A stretch of 64,000 nucleotides of DNA from Turritopsis dohrnii (GCA_027922465.2 BQMF02000053.1:1178001-1242000), one strand, 5' to 3'; counted from the stretch's first letter, positions 33,223-44,412 are shown. A program made the numbers and translations. The notes: generated by a model from the sequence alone, not told the origin.

Positions 33223-33971
33223 GTTCTGACCTATTCGTAGTTGCTCAGAGTAGCGTTTTTTCGATGTCACAAAGCCAATGCGGGTATTTAACAACTACCA
33301 GAGGTTTATTTACAATGGCTGTGACTAAACAATTAAGTGTATAACGTATGTATACATTTAAGATACGAAATTGCCCGAAATGATCAGCAAATACAGGGTT
33401 TTTTTATGTTCTATGGCGTTTTACTTTTTGTCACACACTTCTTGGTAACGTACGTTATATCTCATTATACTAGAAAAAACCTTCCAATGAGATTGTAAGA
33501 AAGAAAGATGTATGGTTCAAATTCATGATTTATAAGTGCATGAAGTATCAACAAACTTTTGATAAGTGGGACGCATCAGAAGTCAAAACCTTAGGGTTGG
33601 AAATATGGAAAAGCTAAATTTCAAAAAAATAACATGTACCATAAGTAATGCTATTTTGGTCGATACAGTGGGTTTATTGAAAAAACAAACTGGGCTAGTT
33701 TTTCAGCTTTGAAATAGATGCTCTTACAAAAAAAAATAACATCCCTAGGTTCTTCTGGACAAAAGTTATTCTCCTTCAAAGACAGGATGTAACATACGTT
33801 TCTGTAACATACGTTGTGTACTTTTCGAACGTTGTGATTCGCACGCTTTCTATTGCAAATTCGAACGTTTTGATTTGATTTTTTGACTTCACATTGTTTA
33901 TTGTTTGTGTATGATCAGTTTGTGCGAAGTGTTTGGAGAAGTGATGGGGATAAAAGAACAAAAAGTAAGTA
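33223..33971. other. Interior of the outer 31-35 kb element
   Basis: No gene seen. TAACATACGT/ACGTATG-type words occur at 33343, 33450, 33790, 33808 and again at 34655, possibly internal repeats of the outer element. Confidence 0.4.
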
Positions 33972-34497
33972 CCGTATTTCCTCTAATAAACGCCGCCCTC
34001 AGATAAACGCCGCCCTCTATTAAACGCCGCACTTATAGCCGAACATTTGTAATAAACGCTGTCCTCCAATAAACGCTGCCTTCTAATAAACACCGCATCT
34101 TGGAAAACGGCATTTATTAGAAAACAGGATAAACAAAAATTAGTTTAATAGTTAATTCGTTTTTTTGTTTTCTATCATCAAATTCTTCCACGTTTGCATG
34201 AATATTTGATGTGTTATTAATTGCTATAAAAGTTTTCATCTCATAGAAGAGAACGGCGACAGTGATATTGCTCTTCTTTGACATTTTTGTGAACGTATCT
34301 TTTGTGTAAAACATTTTCACACAATCTTTTGTAACCTTTTTAAGGATAAGGAAACATTATTGTTTAAGTTTGTTTCTGTCCAATTGTTCATTTTGTAATA
34401 AACGCCGCTCTCTAATGAACGCCGCGCTCTATTAAACACCACATCCAAAAACTTGAATTTGTAATAAACGTCGCGGCGTTTATTAGAGGAAATACGG
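33972..34497. mobile_element. MITE with AATAAACGCCGC subterminal repeats
   Basis: Terminal repeats CCGTATTTCCTCTAATAAAC on the left and the reverse complement on the right, flanked by TA (33970-33971 and 34498-34499). Behind the ends the word AATAAACGCYG recurs about six times on the left and three on the right. 526 bp, no coding capacity. TA flanks suggest a mariner- or related-type transposase, but they could also be part of the ends. Confidence 0.75.
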
Positions 34498-34869
34498 TAA
34501 TCGTGATTATAGTAACATCCGTTATATTGTAATTGAAGGCACGTTCTTATGTAAATGAAATTATAGAATTGTTCATGGAGTCTAAGCATTGTTCCACCCT
34601 AAAATAGGGGCATTCATCTTGTATTAACTTGCTATAATACCAAATTCTCAATGTATAACGTATGTTACAACAAAGTTATAGTGAACTGACATGCCATTTT
34701 TAACCAACTTTAAAAAACTTACTTCTTGTGGGGCAATTTGATTTTTTCGAAAACTTCGCGGGTCCAAGTATTTTTTGAAAGCATTTCCAATAGCTTTTGG
34801 GATGGTCGATATTTTGAAAACTGTGTACCAGCTAACCTGCCAAATGTCGCACTTTTTTTAGAATGGCTC

Positions 34870-35043
34870 TGATACATACCAGCGCAAGTAACGTCAAGAA
34901 AACAAAGTTATTTAAAAAAGTATTGTACCAGTAAACAACTCTTAAAACACAAAAACCTTACAAGGTTTCGCTCCTTGATAGTATGAAAGGAAGGTAACCG
35001 CTCGTTCTATTAGTTACACAGACCCAGTTCGAAGGAAAACTCC
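34870..35043. other. Flank of the tRNA-like array
   Basis: From about 34963 the sequence matches the flank that precedes each minus-strand tRNA-like copy (AAGGTTTCGCTCCTT, GAAAGGAAGGTAACCGCTCG). Nothing else recognised. Confidence 0.5.
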
Positions 35044-35251
35044 GAACCAGGCGGGATTTGAACCCACGATCAAGGAATTCTAAAGTCTGTTCATAAATTA
35101 TATGCACTGATTTCAGCTTTTATATAAAAACCAGGCTCAAGGGAATTTATGTAATTTGCTAAATCTGGTTTCCACATGGTAACTGAAATTAGTGCACATA
35201 TTTTTTGAACAGACTTTAGTCCTATCGCTCTACCAACTGAGCTACCGGTTC
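35044..35251 (-). pseudogene. tRNA-like gene 1 disrupted by a MITE
   Basis: Minus-strand copy of the tRNA-like sequence described at 36083. It is split in the anticodon arm by a 134-bp insertion (35083-35216). Acceptor, D and T arms remain on either side, but the mature RNA would be disrupted. Confidence 0.8.
35083..35216. mobile_element. 134-bp MITE with TA duplication, inside a tRNA-like gene
   Basis: Ends AAGTCTGTTCA and TGAACAGACTT; the inverted similarity extends about 33 bp with a few mismatches. Flanked by TA at 35081-35082 and 35217-35218. The three other tRNA-like copies have the uninterrupted GAATTCTAGTCC site with a single TA. Tc1/mariner-type by target and size. Confidence 0.88.
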
Positions 35252-35481
35252 ATGGTATTCAATCCTCATTATCGATATGTAACTAGTGTTGCAGAGAAAT
35301 CCATCTCTGACGTGATGTTATTTGTGATTCGTGTTGGAATCCACCAACTACTACGATCACGAGATAACTTGGAGCATACGAGCATCGAATCAGTGATACA
35401 AGGTTTCGCTCCTTCATAGTATGAAAGGAAGGTAACCGCTCGTTCTATTAGTTACACAGGCCCAGTTCGAAGGAAAACTCC

Positions 35482-35553
35482 GAAACAGGCGGGATTTGAA
35501 CCCACGACCTAGGAATTCTAGTCCTATCGCTCTACCAACTGAGCTACCGGTTC
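35482..35553 (-). tRNA. tRNA-like gene 2
   Basis: 72-nt minus-strand copy with internal Pol III boxes (TAGCTCAGTTGG and GGTTCAAATCC). One acceptor-stem mismatch is caused by CCTGTTTC where the other copies have CCTGGTTC. Flanking sequence is the same as in the other copies. See 36083 for folding and the unusual features. Confidence 0.55.
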
Positions 35554-35783
35554 ATGGTATTCAATCCTCATTATCGATATGTAACTAGTGTTGCAGAGAA
35601 ATCCATCTCTGACGTGATGTTATTTGTGATTCGTGTTGGAATCCACCAACTACTACGATCACGAGGTAACTTGGAGCATACGAGCATCGAATCAGTGATA
35701 CAAGGTTTCGCTCCTTCATAGTATGAAAGGAAGGTAACCGCTCGTTCTATTCGTTACACAGACCCAGTTCGAAGGAAAACTCC

Positions 35784-35852
35784 GAACCAGCTCAGTTGGT
35801 AGAGCGATAGGACTAGAATTCCTAGGTCGTGGGTTCAAATCCCGCCTGGTTC
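35784..35852 (+). tRNA. tRNA-like gene 3, 3 nt short at an inversion point
   Basis: Plus-strand copy reading GAACC-AGCTCAG where the full copy has GAACCGGTAGCTCAG, so three bases are missing between acceptor and D arm. The sequence to its left is the reverse complement of the normal 3' flank, so an inversion breakpoint lies within the acceptor stem. Probably non-functional. Confidence 0.5.
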
Positions 35853-36082
35853 GGAGTTTTCCTTCGAATTGGGTCTGTGTAACTAATAGAACGAGCGGTT
35901 ACCTTCCTTTCATACTATGAAGGAGCGAAACCTTGTATCACTGATTCGATGCTCGTATGCTCCAAGTTATCTCGTGATCGTAGTAGTTGGTGGATTCCAA
36001 CACGAATCACAAATAACATCACGTCAGAGATGGATTTCTCTGCAACACTAGTTACATATCGATAATGAGGATTGAATACCAT

Positions 36083-36154
36083 GAACCGGTAGCTCAGTTG
36101 GTAGAGCGATAGGACTAGAATTCCTAGGTCGTGGGTTCAAATCCCGCCTGGTTC
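36083..36154 (+). tRNA. tRNA-like gene 4, complete; anticodon uncertain
   Basis: GAACCGG pairs with CTGGTTC as a 7-bp acceptor stem. The D arm is GCTC...GAGC, the T arm GTGGG-TTCAAAT-CCCGC, and the TAGGA/TCCTA stem encloses the 7-base loop CTAGAAT. That loop would give anticodon AGA, but a serine tRNA should have a long variable arm and this has about four bases. There are two bases instead of one between the D and anticodon arms. A and B boxes are intact and a TTTT terminator follows at about 36159. It is either an atypical functional tRNA or a tRNA-derived repeat. Confidence 0.6.
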
Positions 36155-36225
36155 GGAGTTTTCCTACGAACTGGGTCTGTGTAACTAATAGAACGAACGG
36201 TTACCTTCCTTTCATACAAAAACCT

Positions 36226-36694
36226 TAGAAACTACAATGTCGCTTAAAAGTACCCTGATCTCATAAATATTGAAAAACGAACGCAAATATCACTTTATGT
36301 CATTGTCAAGGCATTGTTTTAACAGATAAACAGAAAAATTCTGAAAAAAATCTTAATTCCACTATAAAAATCACTTCCTATAATCAAAAAAATTATTAAA
36401 TACTGCTCCCGTGGTACCTAGAACGGAGAAGGGGAAATAATCGTGCTAAGTCTGTATTTTTAGGATTAAAAATTGGTATCTTGAACTATTTTCTAAATTT
36501 TATAAAAACAAACATTTTTACAATTAACTTGTTGAAAATTGAGCACGAGAAATACCTAAATTTATGACTGTAGTATTTAAGGTTTAACAGCCAAAAAACG
36601 CAATAAATTTTTCATTCAAGATAACGTCTTTCCTAACGCAAACTAAAGTGTCTGCTGTTGATCAAATAGAAAGAAGATTATATTATTTTAGTGA
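36226..36694. other. No gene recognised
   Basis: AT-rich, no repeat partner noticed and no open frame worth reporting. Confidence 0.4.
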
Positions 36695-37930
36695 AGCAAT
36701 TCGAAATCCTCTATAGATGTGTTCATTAATGTATTATCTTGCGCCATTTCCTTCTCGTAGGCAGGAGCTCGTTTTGCTGATCGGCGTGTAGTTGTAGATC
36801 TTACTATGCGAACCATCTGTGGTTTTTACCGTTTACAATGTAAGCTGCCATGGAACAAACAGAACGTAAACCGAGTGACATATGGGACATTCTTTAAAAT
36901 GTTTTGCCACACATTCACCTTTGCATACGCATTTTGACTTACAACGTTAAAACAGGTCTTTATCTGATTCTTTTTGTTCAAGTTTGAGTAACTTGATTTT
37001 TTTCTTTTTCTTCTTTTACACTTTCAAGTTGTTATACTGTCGACAAAATGTATTGGGCTTCCATAGTCCCGTGAACATTTATTATTTTGGTGGCTTACTT
37101 GACTAATTCTTTAGACTTAACTTTGTTTAGGGTTAAAAGGCCTGGTATTTCTTCAAGTTGAAGGCCTCTTCCAAGCCCTTCTACATCATCATCATGATTA
37201 TACATAACCTTTCAATACTTTATTGAATCGTATTTATATTTTATCTTTGCGATTTCTGACAAAAACTCCTCTGTAAGTAGATTTTTGGTCTTAGATACTG
37301 TCTTATGGTTAGCCTTGCAGGTTTTGTTTGAGGCTGATTTTTCTCCAATGCATCTGGCTGCCTTTTCAAACTTCTTATGCTTCAATTTGTTAATCTAATC
37401 CAGTTTTAGCAATTTCCACTGCATTGATGATAACATCTTTTGGTGCCCATTCATCCCAAATTTCTGCCAAGATGTTCATAAACCATTCTTTGTTTATTTT
37501 TGGAAATGACGTAAACATTTCACTTTTTTTCTTTTCATAGTCCTGATGTAGTTTTTCGTTTGGCCTTTGGTCTAGCAGTTTTCTTACTCCAGGAGTGTCT
37601 GGCGAGGTAACACATAACCGAATTTGTTTTTCTCGCAAATATTTGAGTACTTTGAAATCAAACCTAGAACTGTGCACGTCAGAAAGAACTACTACAGGAC
37701 GTTGGATCTTTTCCTCAGTAAGATACTTGTCGAATATTTTGAGCATTGTGGAAAAAAGTTTGAAATTTGTCCTTGCGACTTAAATTTAAAGACAGTTCAA
37801 AAAGAAAATTATTCTTTTTGATGGTGGCTTATTTGCAAAAAAGTCTTTTTTAAATAAATCATATTGCAACAAAAATACCGCCATTTTCAAAACAAATTTC
37901 TGGGAAGGAGTCTTCATAGAACAAGGTATA
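36695..37930 (-). pseudogene. Pogo/Jerky-type DDE transposase, decayed
   Basis: The open part (37390-37746) has PVVVLSDVHSSRFDF and KYLREKQIRLCVTSPDTPG followed by LLDQRPNEKLH. In DDE_1 (pogo/Jerky) transposases these blocks hold the second and third acidic residues; here the second position reads SDVHSS, with D kept. Coding sense continues upstream to about 37930 (DSFPEICFENGG, then a stop) and downstream in other frames (EEFLSEIAKIKYKYDS, LQLEEIPGLLTLNKVKSKEL, then an Arg/Lys-rich tail near 36760). Several stops and shifts make it inactive. Terminal repeats were not located. Confidence 0.7.
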
Positions 37931-38565
37931 AGCAGACAAAAATTTTAACCGAAACTATAAATGCTGCTAAGAATTTCATTGTAGTTTTCAAGGCTTCTTT
38001 ACTGGTACCACTTGATTCTTAAGGTAAACACATTCTTGAACTTTCTTCCTTTAATTTGTTTTTCTTACAATATCGTCAAGGTTATTTTTGAATCATTAAT
38101 CTTTTTCTTTTAGACAAGAAAAAACCTAAAAACACGAATGAAGAAATGAATTTCATGGTTTTAAATCATGGCGTTCAGGGTTGCCGAAGAACAATGTTCA
38201 TTGTTGGTATCCAATCTTACTCTTCATGCAAAGAAAATCGTTGAAAGGTATAAATTTGTATACAATTCATCACATCTTAATAACTTTTGGCACAGTAAAC
38301 AATTTGTTTACTTTGACGTATGGTTTCAACGGAAAGTTACTTTTGAGTTTTTCTATTAACTTTTAATCTTTTCGTTGTTTAATCTTTTTGTGTGTTTTTT
38401 TTTTATGTTGTTGTTTTCCTCTGTGCACAATTTATTTTGCTATGAAAGGTTTTATTATTGATAATTTTAATGTGTTTCAGTTTCCGAGCAAACCGATTTT
38501 TCTGTTGACAGTGAACAGGTAAAATGCTTTACCTGGGATACTTCGACAGTTTTAATTTTTAGAGA
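37931..38565. other. Unassigned; possible plus-strand exons
   Basis: Acceptor-like TTTTTCTTTTAG ends at 38114 and is followed by a frame (AAGAAAAAACCTAAAAACAC...) that stays open for about 45 codons to a TGA near 38246. A second acceptor/donor pair, GTGTTTCAG...GAACAG-GTAAAA, brackets about 40 nt at 38480-38519. These could be remnants of a host gene, but they do not join into one frame. Confidence 0.25.
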
Positions 38566-39055
38566 TGAGTAGCGAATTTTTCCGTATTGACGTTAGATAC
38601 TTTAATCACGAAGAACCATTGTATCTCCAATCGAACGTTACGTTTTTTGGAAAATATCTCGCGAATCAATAAGGATAACTTGCAATTTTAAGTGTTCGCA
38701 ATATTGGCAAACATGCCTGTGATGGGATGTTTGACCGCCGATATCTTGGTGACGGTTAGTCGTCGCATAATGATCCCTTACATTTATTAGATCGGATGGA
38801 TACAATTTCTATACATAATTCCGTGATTTACATTTACTTTTACCTTATCGGGGATAATTTCGTCTGGGAAAAGTGACGAAATTTTCGCTTCGTGGCGAAA
38901 AATTGAAATTTGAAAATTGAAATTTATAAGAAAGTATTAGTAAAATTGTCCAAAATGACGAATTTTTCCCGGATGAAAAACGTAAATGTTCCCCGACGAA
39001 ACTATCCCCGATAAGGTTAATTACATTAACGGGTTTTGGAAAAAACATGTTTCAT
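38566..39055 (+). repeat. Diverged Helitron-like repeat, ends missing
   Basis: Shares the order of blocks with the small Helitrons: AATCGAACGTTACG, AATAAGGATAACT, GATATCTTGGTGACGGTTAG, AATGATCCCTTACATTTATTAG, then an interrupted TACATTTAC segment. No 5' TCTATAT or 3' CTAG recognised. It is interrupted by a MITE at 38843-39016. Confidence 0.55.
38843..39016. mobile_element. 174-bp Harbinger-type MITE with TTA duplication
   Basis: Ends CCTTATCGGGGATAATTTCG and the reverse complement with one mismatch, similar for about 25 bp. Flanked by TTA at 38840-38842 and 39017-39019. A 3-bp TTA/TAA target is typical of PIF/Harbinger, so the assignment is an inference from the target. The interior contains GAAATTTGAAAATTGAAATT palindromic AT sequence. 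Confidence 0.8.
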
Positions 39056-40480
39056 TTACACGAAGCTATTTTTCTATAAATTTGTAGGGTATAATATACA
39101 ACTTAGTAGAGTTGTTCGTGAATTTTTTCCCTACAAAGTCATTAGAAACTTCACATCAACACTTGAAATAAGCGTGCAAATTAATGATGTTTCTTTTGAT
39201 ACAACATAAGACTTTAAATCTCTGAAGTGCCTTTTAAGTAGAACAGTTTTAAAAAAATTTCACAAGTAATTGATTTTTTTCGTGTAACAGGTTCGTCGAT
39301 TTTACGAATCTACCTAATATTTTCAGACGTCTTTTTCGAAATTACAACCCGTAAAAATGTTTTATAAGGGATACTAGTGAAAATAAATACCTTTAAAAAA
39401 ATATTTTATAAAATTATATTTCTTTAACGATAATTAAGAAACGCGACCCACTGTTATGAGCAGTTAATACGGCCGAACGCTTTTTTTTTTTACTCAAATA
39501 AACTATTTTCAGAATTATTTTCAATTTCAGTTTTCTGTTTTCATTTTTTACGTTTACAAGAGTATAACTCCTGTTTTGTTCAAAATTGCATGATACAAAG
39601 TAAAACGTTTTTAGATGTATCCTATCTATCGAAACCTCATTCTCCGAACTCTTTTAGTTTTGTAAATGGAGCTACGTTTTTACAACAAAGTTCATTTTTA
39701 CTTGATTCATCCTAAAATTTAAAATTTTTAGTTTACCTCAAAATTTTTAACATGGCCGTCTAGAGATGTAAATAAGCTTTCCAAAAAGGTATCATACTGG
39801 ATATAAACATATTCCTGTCGAAAGGATTAATTAAAAAGCAAACACACATTTTTGTCCTTTACTCACACCTTGATAATGATGATAGAAACACTAGTCAGAA
39901 AATTTTCACTATCTGCTTGAAGACAAATGTTTAAATTTTTTTACATACACGCGCGTAACCCCCTAACAAACACACAAACACAACGACTAGTACCAAACAG
40001 TTAGTGCGCAAGTGTTTTTTATTATGAAGAAATGAAACAAAATTTCTAACATAATATATGCATTGTGATGGGGAAACAGAAACTTTTTAAGGAGCATTTT
40101 CATTAATGAGCCTAATTAGGAACGGGTTAACCATAAGTCACGGGGAAGTGCATTGATATAAGAGAAAAATTAAATTCAGAAGATTCATGTTTAAAAATGT
40201 CTCTAATTTACACAATTAACGCGTTTCTATCACTGTCCAGTGACCATCATCGGTTAAAATGCTATCATTACGCGTGCTAACAGCTTTCCATTTTGGTTGT
40301 TCTAATTTTATCTGTTGATTTCATTTGTTGTAATAGTTTTCTAGGGATCACAGTTAGACTTTTATGAAAACAGATTGTTCTTTAAGGATTCTTAGTAATT
40401 GTGTTTATATTTTAGCTTTCAGTTTTATCTTCAAAGGATAATCTTCCGAAGGACTGTTCCTGTTGTTGCTCACATTACAC
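39056..40480. other. No gene recognised
   Basis: AT-rich with poly(T) tracts. No terminal repeats or convincing frames. It may contain upstream sequence of the TRAF-like gene that follows, but the homology with the second gene copy begins only at about 40480. Confidence 0.4.
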
Positions 40481-41006
40481 AACTTCAACAAAATGGCCAT
40501 GTCCAAAGATGTAGGCTATCAAGTGATTTTAATCTCTGCTGTGCCAGAACGCTACAAATGTCCATTATGTAAACTACTACTCCGTGGTGAACTAGCATGT
40601 GAATCCTGCTACAAGAACGCAAGGAGGTTTGCAAAACAATTTTCATGTAGTAAACAAACTAATCGTCTTCATAGTATTAAAGATCATGTTTCTGCTGAAC
40701 TTTTGCCTTTCATGTGCTTATTATTTGGATATTTTAAATTATGTAAAAGAAAAACGCCACGATATAAGAATGTTTTGTGTTTTCAATAAGAGTCTATATA
40801 TACGTGCTTTTCTTCATTTTAGATCAAATCCGGTGGTATGTCCCATTGATGTTGAACCTATTGATGATTCGCAGATCTTTCAAGACAAACATTTACGCCG
40901 TCAAGTTCTCCAGTTACCATGCTATTGCAACAACAAGGATAACGGTTGCAAATGGCAAGGCGATGTTCAAGATGTTGAGGTATTTTGTCTGCTGTTTTTT
41001 TTTATT

Positions 41007-42755
41007 GGATTTCTGCGTAAGCAAGAAATACTTTACGATCGTCCGTGTTTTTCTGGTTTTTTTGTTTTTTTTCATCTTACTGTCCAAACCTACGCATTTT
41101 TGTTTCTTAAATTTCATTGGTTCATAAAAAAACCGCCTCAATCGTGATTGGTGCATAATGCCCGATTTCTACGAAAGGGTGCTAATATAACTTCAATAGC
41201 GACAGTTTATTGGCTTAAATTTCCGCCATGTGATCATCCGGGTATTTTTTCGACTTTACGTTTGCACGCCGTTTGCATAATGGCCGAAGAAACCGAAGAA
41301 ACCCACATAGACTTCCACATTGATTGTCCAATACTGAATAGATTTAAAAGAAGATTCACACTTTCAAAATCAAAAGTAAGGGGTAGAAATTTATAATTAT
41401 CTTACAATGATTCTACTGCGTTCATTCCTTTCTAAAAAACAAGTTTTCAATGTTTTGTAAAAACAGTGTGTGCAACTTTTATTTTTTGGAAAATGTCTGG
41501 GATTCTTTTAAGCCTTTCTAGATACAAAATACCGTTTGTTTCATGTGTGGGCTGTAGTGCTTTTTAAGCTCTGGATAGATACAGCTCAGCTCAGTTTCCT
41601 CTTCAGCTCCAACAACATACAAGGAATGTCTTGTCTACCCTCTGCCTGTGCATCTCATTTTATGTTTGATGTTTCTCTAGCTATTTCAGCTTATATACTT
41701 GTATAGTTCTTGGCTGTATTATCAATGTATTGAGTTAGGAATGGAGACTTGCTATTTACGATAGCAAATTGAAACTTACCTTGATTGTCTGTAAATGCTA
41801 AATACTGGACATCTTTTAACGCAAATTTCTGTTTTCAGTTATAGTTTAGATCATATTTTTCATAATCCTAATCTTTGTTTACTTTTTGTGTTTGGGAAGT
41901 CTTTTCGTAATTAGGAAGATTGACCGTACATACGTAATCACAGTGATATCTGAAAGCATATAAATTTGATGTTATTTTGTTCATTAAGTTTATTAGGAGT
42001 TAATGTAAGGTTCGTATTGTGTCAGTTGTGCTTTCATGATGCCTTGGCCTGTATACGTAATTAAAAATTTATTGTTTTTTAAGTTTTTGAATAAATTTTT
42101 ATTATAATCTTTTCATGAAATTTAGTTGAGGTAATTTAAAAGCATTTTTAAATTAAAAAGATGGCAATGACATATTGTTACTCAAATTAAAGCACAAATT
42201 TCTGTTTTCAGTTATGTATGTTGATTTTAAATGTATATAGATGTATTTCGTATCATTAAAATCTACGCTTTCCTTTTTTTCCTTGTGAATTAGGAATTCT
42301 GTTAGGAAGATTGACAAGACATATTGAATTCATAAATTCATAACATTTACATTGACTTACATGCACACACATTGTCTTATCTGAATTGACCACTGAATCT
42401 TTGATATCATTTCGTACCAACAAAGTAAAGAACATTATGTCATTAAAATATAATCAAGTTTATTGATGTTTATTGGTTAATCAAGTTTTGCATAGTGACA
42501 ATTATGTTTTTTCCAGATTTTTGGGGAGTACATGATCAGAAATTTAATAAATATATATTGCGGATTAAACTTTTCTTAAATTTCAAGAATGTCATAGTCT
42601 TTCTTTTTTGTAATGACAGCTATATATTTTTCAGTAATAATCATTCAGTTTGATTGTACAAACAGTTTTTTATGAAAAGCTAAAGAATGACATAAAGAAA
42701 AGCTCATTTTCTTCTTCGATTTTGCAGAAATCCTTCTGCCCGATAGGGCATCTTG
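41007..42755 (-). mobile_element. Helentron-like element in intron 2 of TRAF copy A
   Basis: Absent from the same intron of copy B, where GTCTGCTGCTTTTTC runs straight into TTATTATGTTGTTCC. On the minus strand the element starts CAAGATGCCCTATCGGGCAG, has GGATTTCTGC 23 bases in, and ends TTGCTTACGCAGAAATCC. One inverted repeat is thus subterminal and the other terminal, the asymmetric pattern known from Helentron/Helitron2-type elements. It sits in a T-rich site with TTTTTTATT on both sides (40998-41006 and 42756-42764). Both ends match the U repeats at 1-6.4 kb. The interior is AT-rich and non-coding. Confidence 0.7.
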
Positions 42756-43570
42756 TTTTTTATTATGTTGTTCCAACAACACGTACAGAAATATCACAGA
42801 ATACATGAAAAGGTAGTTCGTATACATGAATTGTTGAATAGTCTCTTGAATAGTCTCTGTTTTTTCATAGGAAGATGTCATGACATGTGGACACTTTTAT
42901 GTAAATTGTAAGAGTTGCAATCAAGAAACACTGGCCAAGGGACTTTGTCAATTTTGTAAAGAAAACGTTTTGGCTTGAGATTTGGAGGTAGGTGTTGTGG
43001 TTCATCAGTATTTATTGTTTTGAGTTTTATTATAACCATTTTTAATCGGGTAAAGAAAATCACTACCATCTTGAGAATTAATAGGGATAACCAGCCGGAA
43101 AGAAGTTACAGTAAGTTGTTCAGAAAGTCTGTTAGTGTTTTAAGTAAAGCTGGTAAACCTTTTATGGAGGGAATTCGTATTGTAACAGTATTGTAACAGC
43201 TTTTAGTGACATAGCAATAGCCATGATATTTTGTTGAGTCATATGAGAAGAAGTTTGAGAGATGAGACAAAACATGACTGATATCCTGAAACTATAATTA
43301 TGATGAGAATACACATCTGATATTTTTCTGGAAGATGCACTCTAAAGGTTGTTTATCAAGTTTATCAAGTCGGTTGCGATTGCGTCAACCCTAGAAATTC
43401 TGATATAAAATAATGACTTTTGAACTGATAAATATAATAGCTGCATCTTTCATGAAGCTTCTAGGAGACGTCCTTATTCCCAATTAAATTATGAAAACAT
43501 ATTAGTTACTGTAATAAATGTAAGTTATTATCTAGTTAGTTATAAAAATGCGTTGTATAAATTAAATAAA

Positions 43571-44412
43571 CTAGCCGCCAAGGCGGCGTCGCTCGCCGCC
43601 CATGTCCACCTGCTCTGTATCACTGTATCAATAAACGTCAAATTTCCTTATAAACGGCTCGTACAACCAGAAGCAGATTCGAAGTCACAACCTCTGGTAA
43701 AACCAATCTTTTATCAGTGTAACAATACACTCAAAACGTATAGAGAGAAAACTTCAACTTTTTATTAACTTTTGTTTAAAAAAAGTTACGCGCTCTAACA
43801 TGGGTGCTATCAAACGTAAGGGGAAAATGGATTCTCTTCTTAAAAAGATCACACGGGAGGAGAGAAGAAAAGGCACGTGCTAAATGAATCAAGTGAATAA
43901 AAAAAACGTTCGATCTGATATAAAATAAAATAGATTAAAAGAAATCGATTAAAGACAAAAGCAAAAAAAAATATTTTGTTTTATGATATTTTTTTTTACC
44001 TATAGGTTTTTAAACATTTTCATTACTCGAAATTAAAGTTCACCCGTCTCAGACAGTCAGGCAAGGATACGTTAGGATACACTGGCAAACCGAGATGCTA
44101 CCACGTTCTGCCACGGCTGCTTTTTGTCCAAAATGTTTTATCAGTTTCTTTGTATTTAGTTGATGTATTGTTTTCAAAGCCAAGTCAACGTGGAATATAA
44201 AACTAACAAAATAATAAAAACGAAACGTTATTCCTATTAGTTCATCAGCCAAAAAAAGTCACGTTCGATTGGGGGTTGCAATGTATTTGCTTCGAACTCA
44301 CGTCGCACACAAAAAAAGAAATAATTTCGCTCACAACTCAATCTACCATTTTGCGTGACTTACAAACAAACAAACGCACAAACAAACAGAGAATTGGCTA
44401 TTAATATATAGA
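43571..44412 (-). mobile_element. Non-autonomous Helitron c in TRAF copy A intron 3
   Basis: Minus-strand element: 3' end hairpin and CTAG at 43571-43590, 5' TC at 44411-44412. Preceded by A. Contains about 400 bp not shared with its relatives (about 43610-44040) between typical 3' and 5' regions, so it has probably acquired foreign sequence. Non-coding. Confidence 0.8.

Larger units (their letters stand above)
31029..34869. mobile_element. Outer transposon with 4-bp TGAT target duplication
   Basis: The left end GAGCCATTCTAAAAAAAGTG and the right end, its reverse complement, match over about 27 bp and more weakly further in. They are flanked by TGAT at 31025-31028 and 34870-34873. Most of the interior consists of other elements (31198-33222 and 33972-34497). 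No transposase frame was seen in what remains, so this copy is non-autonomous and its superfamily is open. Confidence 0.7.
34963..36225. repeat. Inverted array of tRNA-like units
   Basis: Four units: two on the minus strand followed by two on the plus strand, meeting near 35790. The spacing is about 300-400 bp, and the flanks (for example ATGGTATTCAATCCTCATTA and GAATCAGTGATACAAGG) are shared almost exactly. The long flank identity points to recent duplication and inversion. Confidence 0.8.

Noticed and set aside
31116..33344. Frames of 60-94 codons with repeated YYKVWQ/LQSVA peptides
   Set aside because: They are translations of the spaced TTACAAAGTGTGGCA array and shift frame with the spacers.
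40599..41396. 108-182 codon frames in the first TRAF-like copy
   Set aside because: They read through splice donors into introns and the inserted element; the exon structure shared with copy B explains the region.
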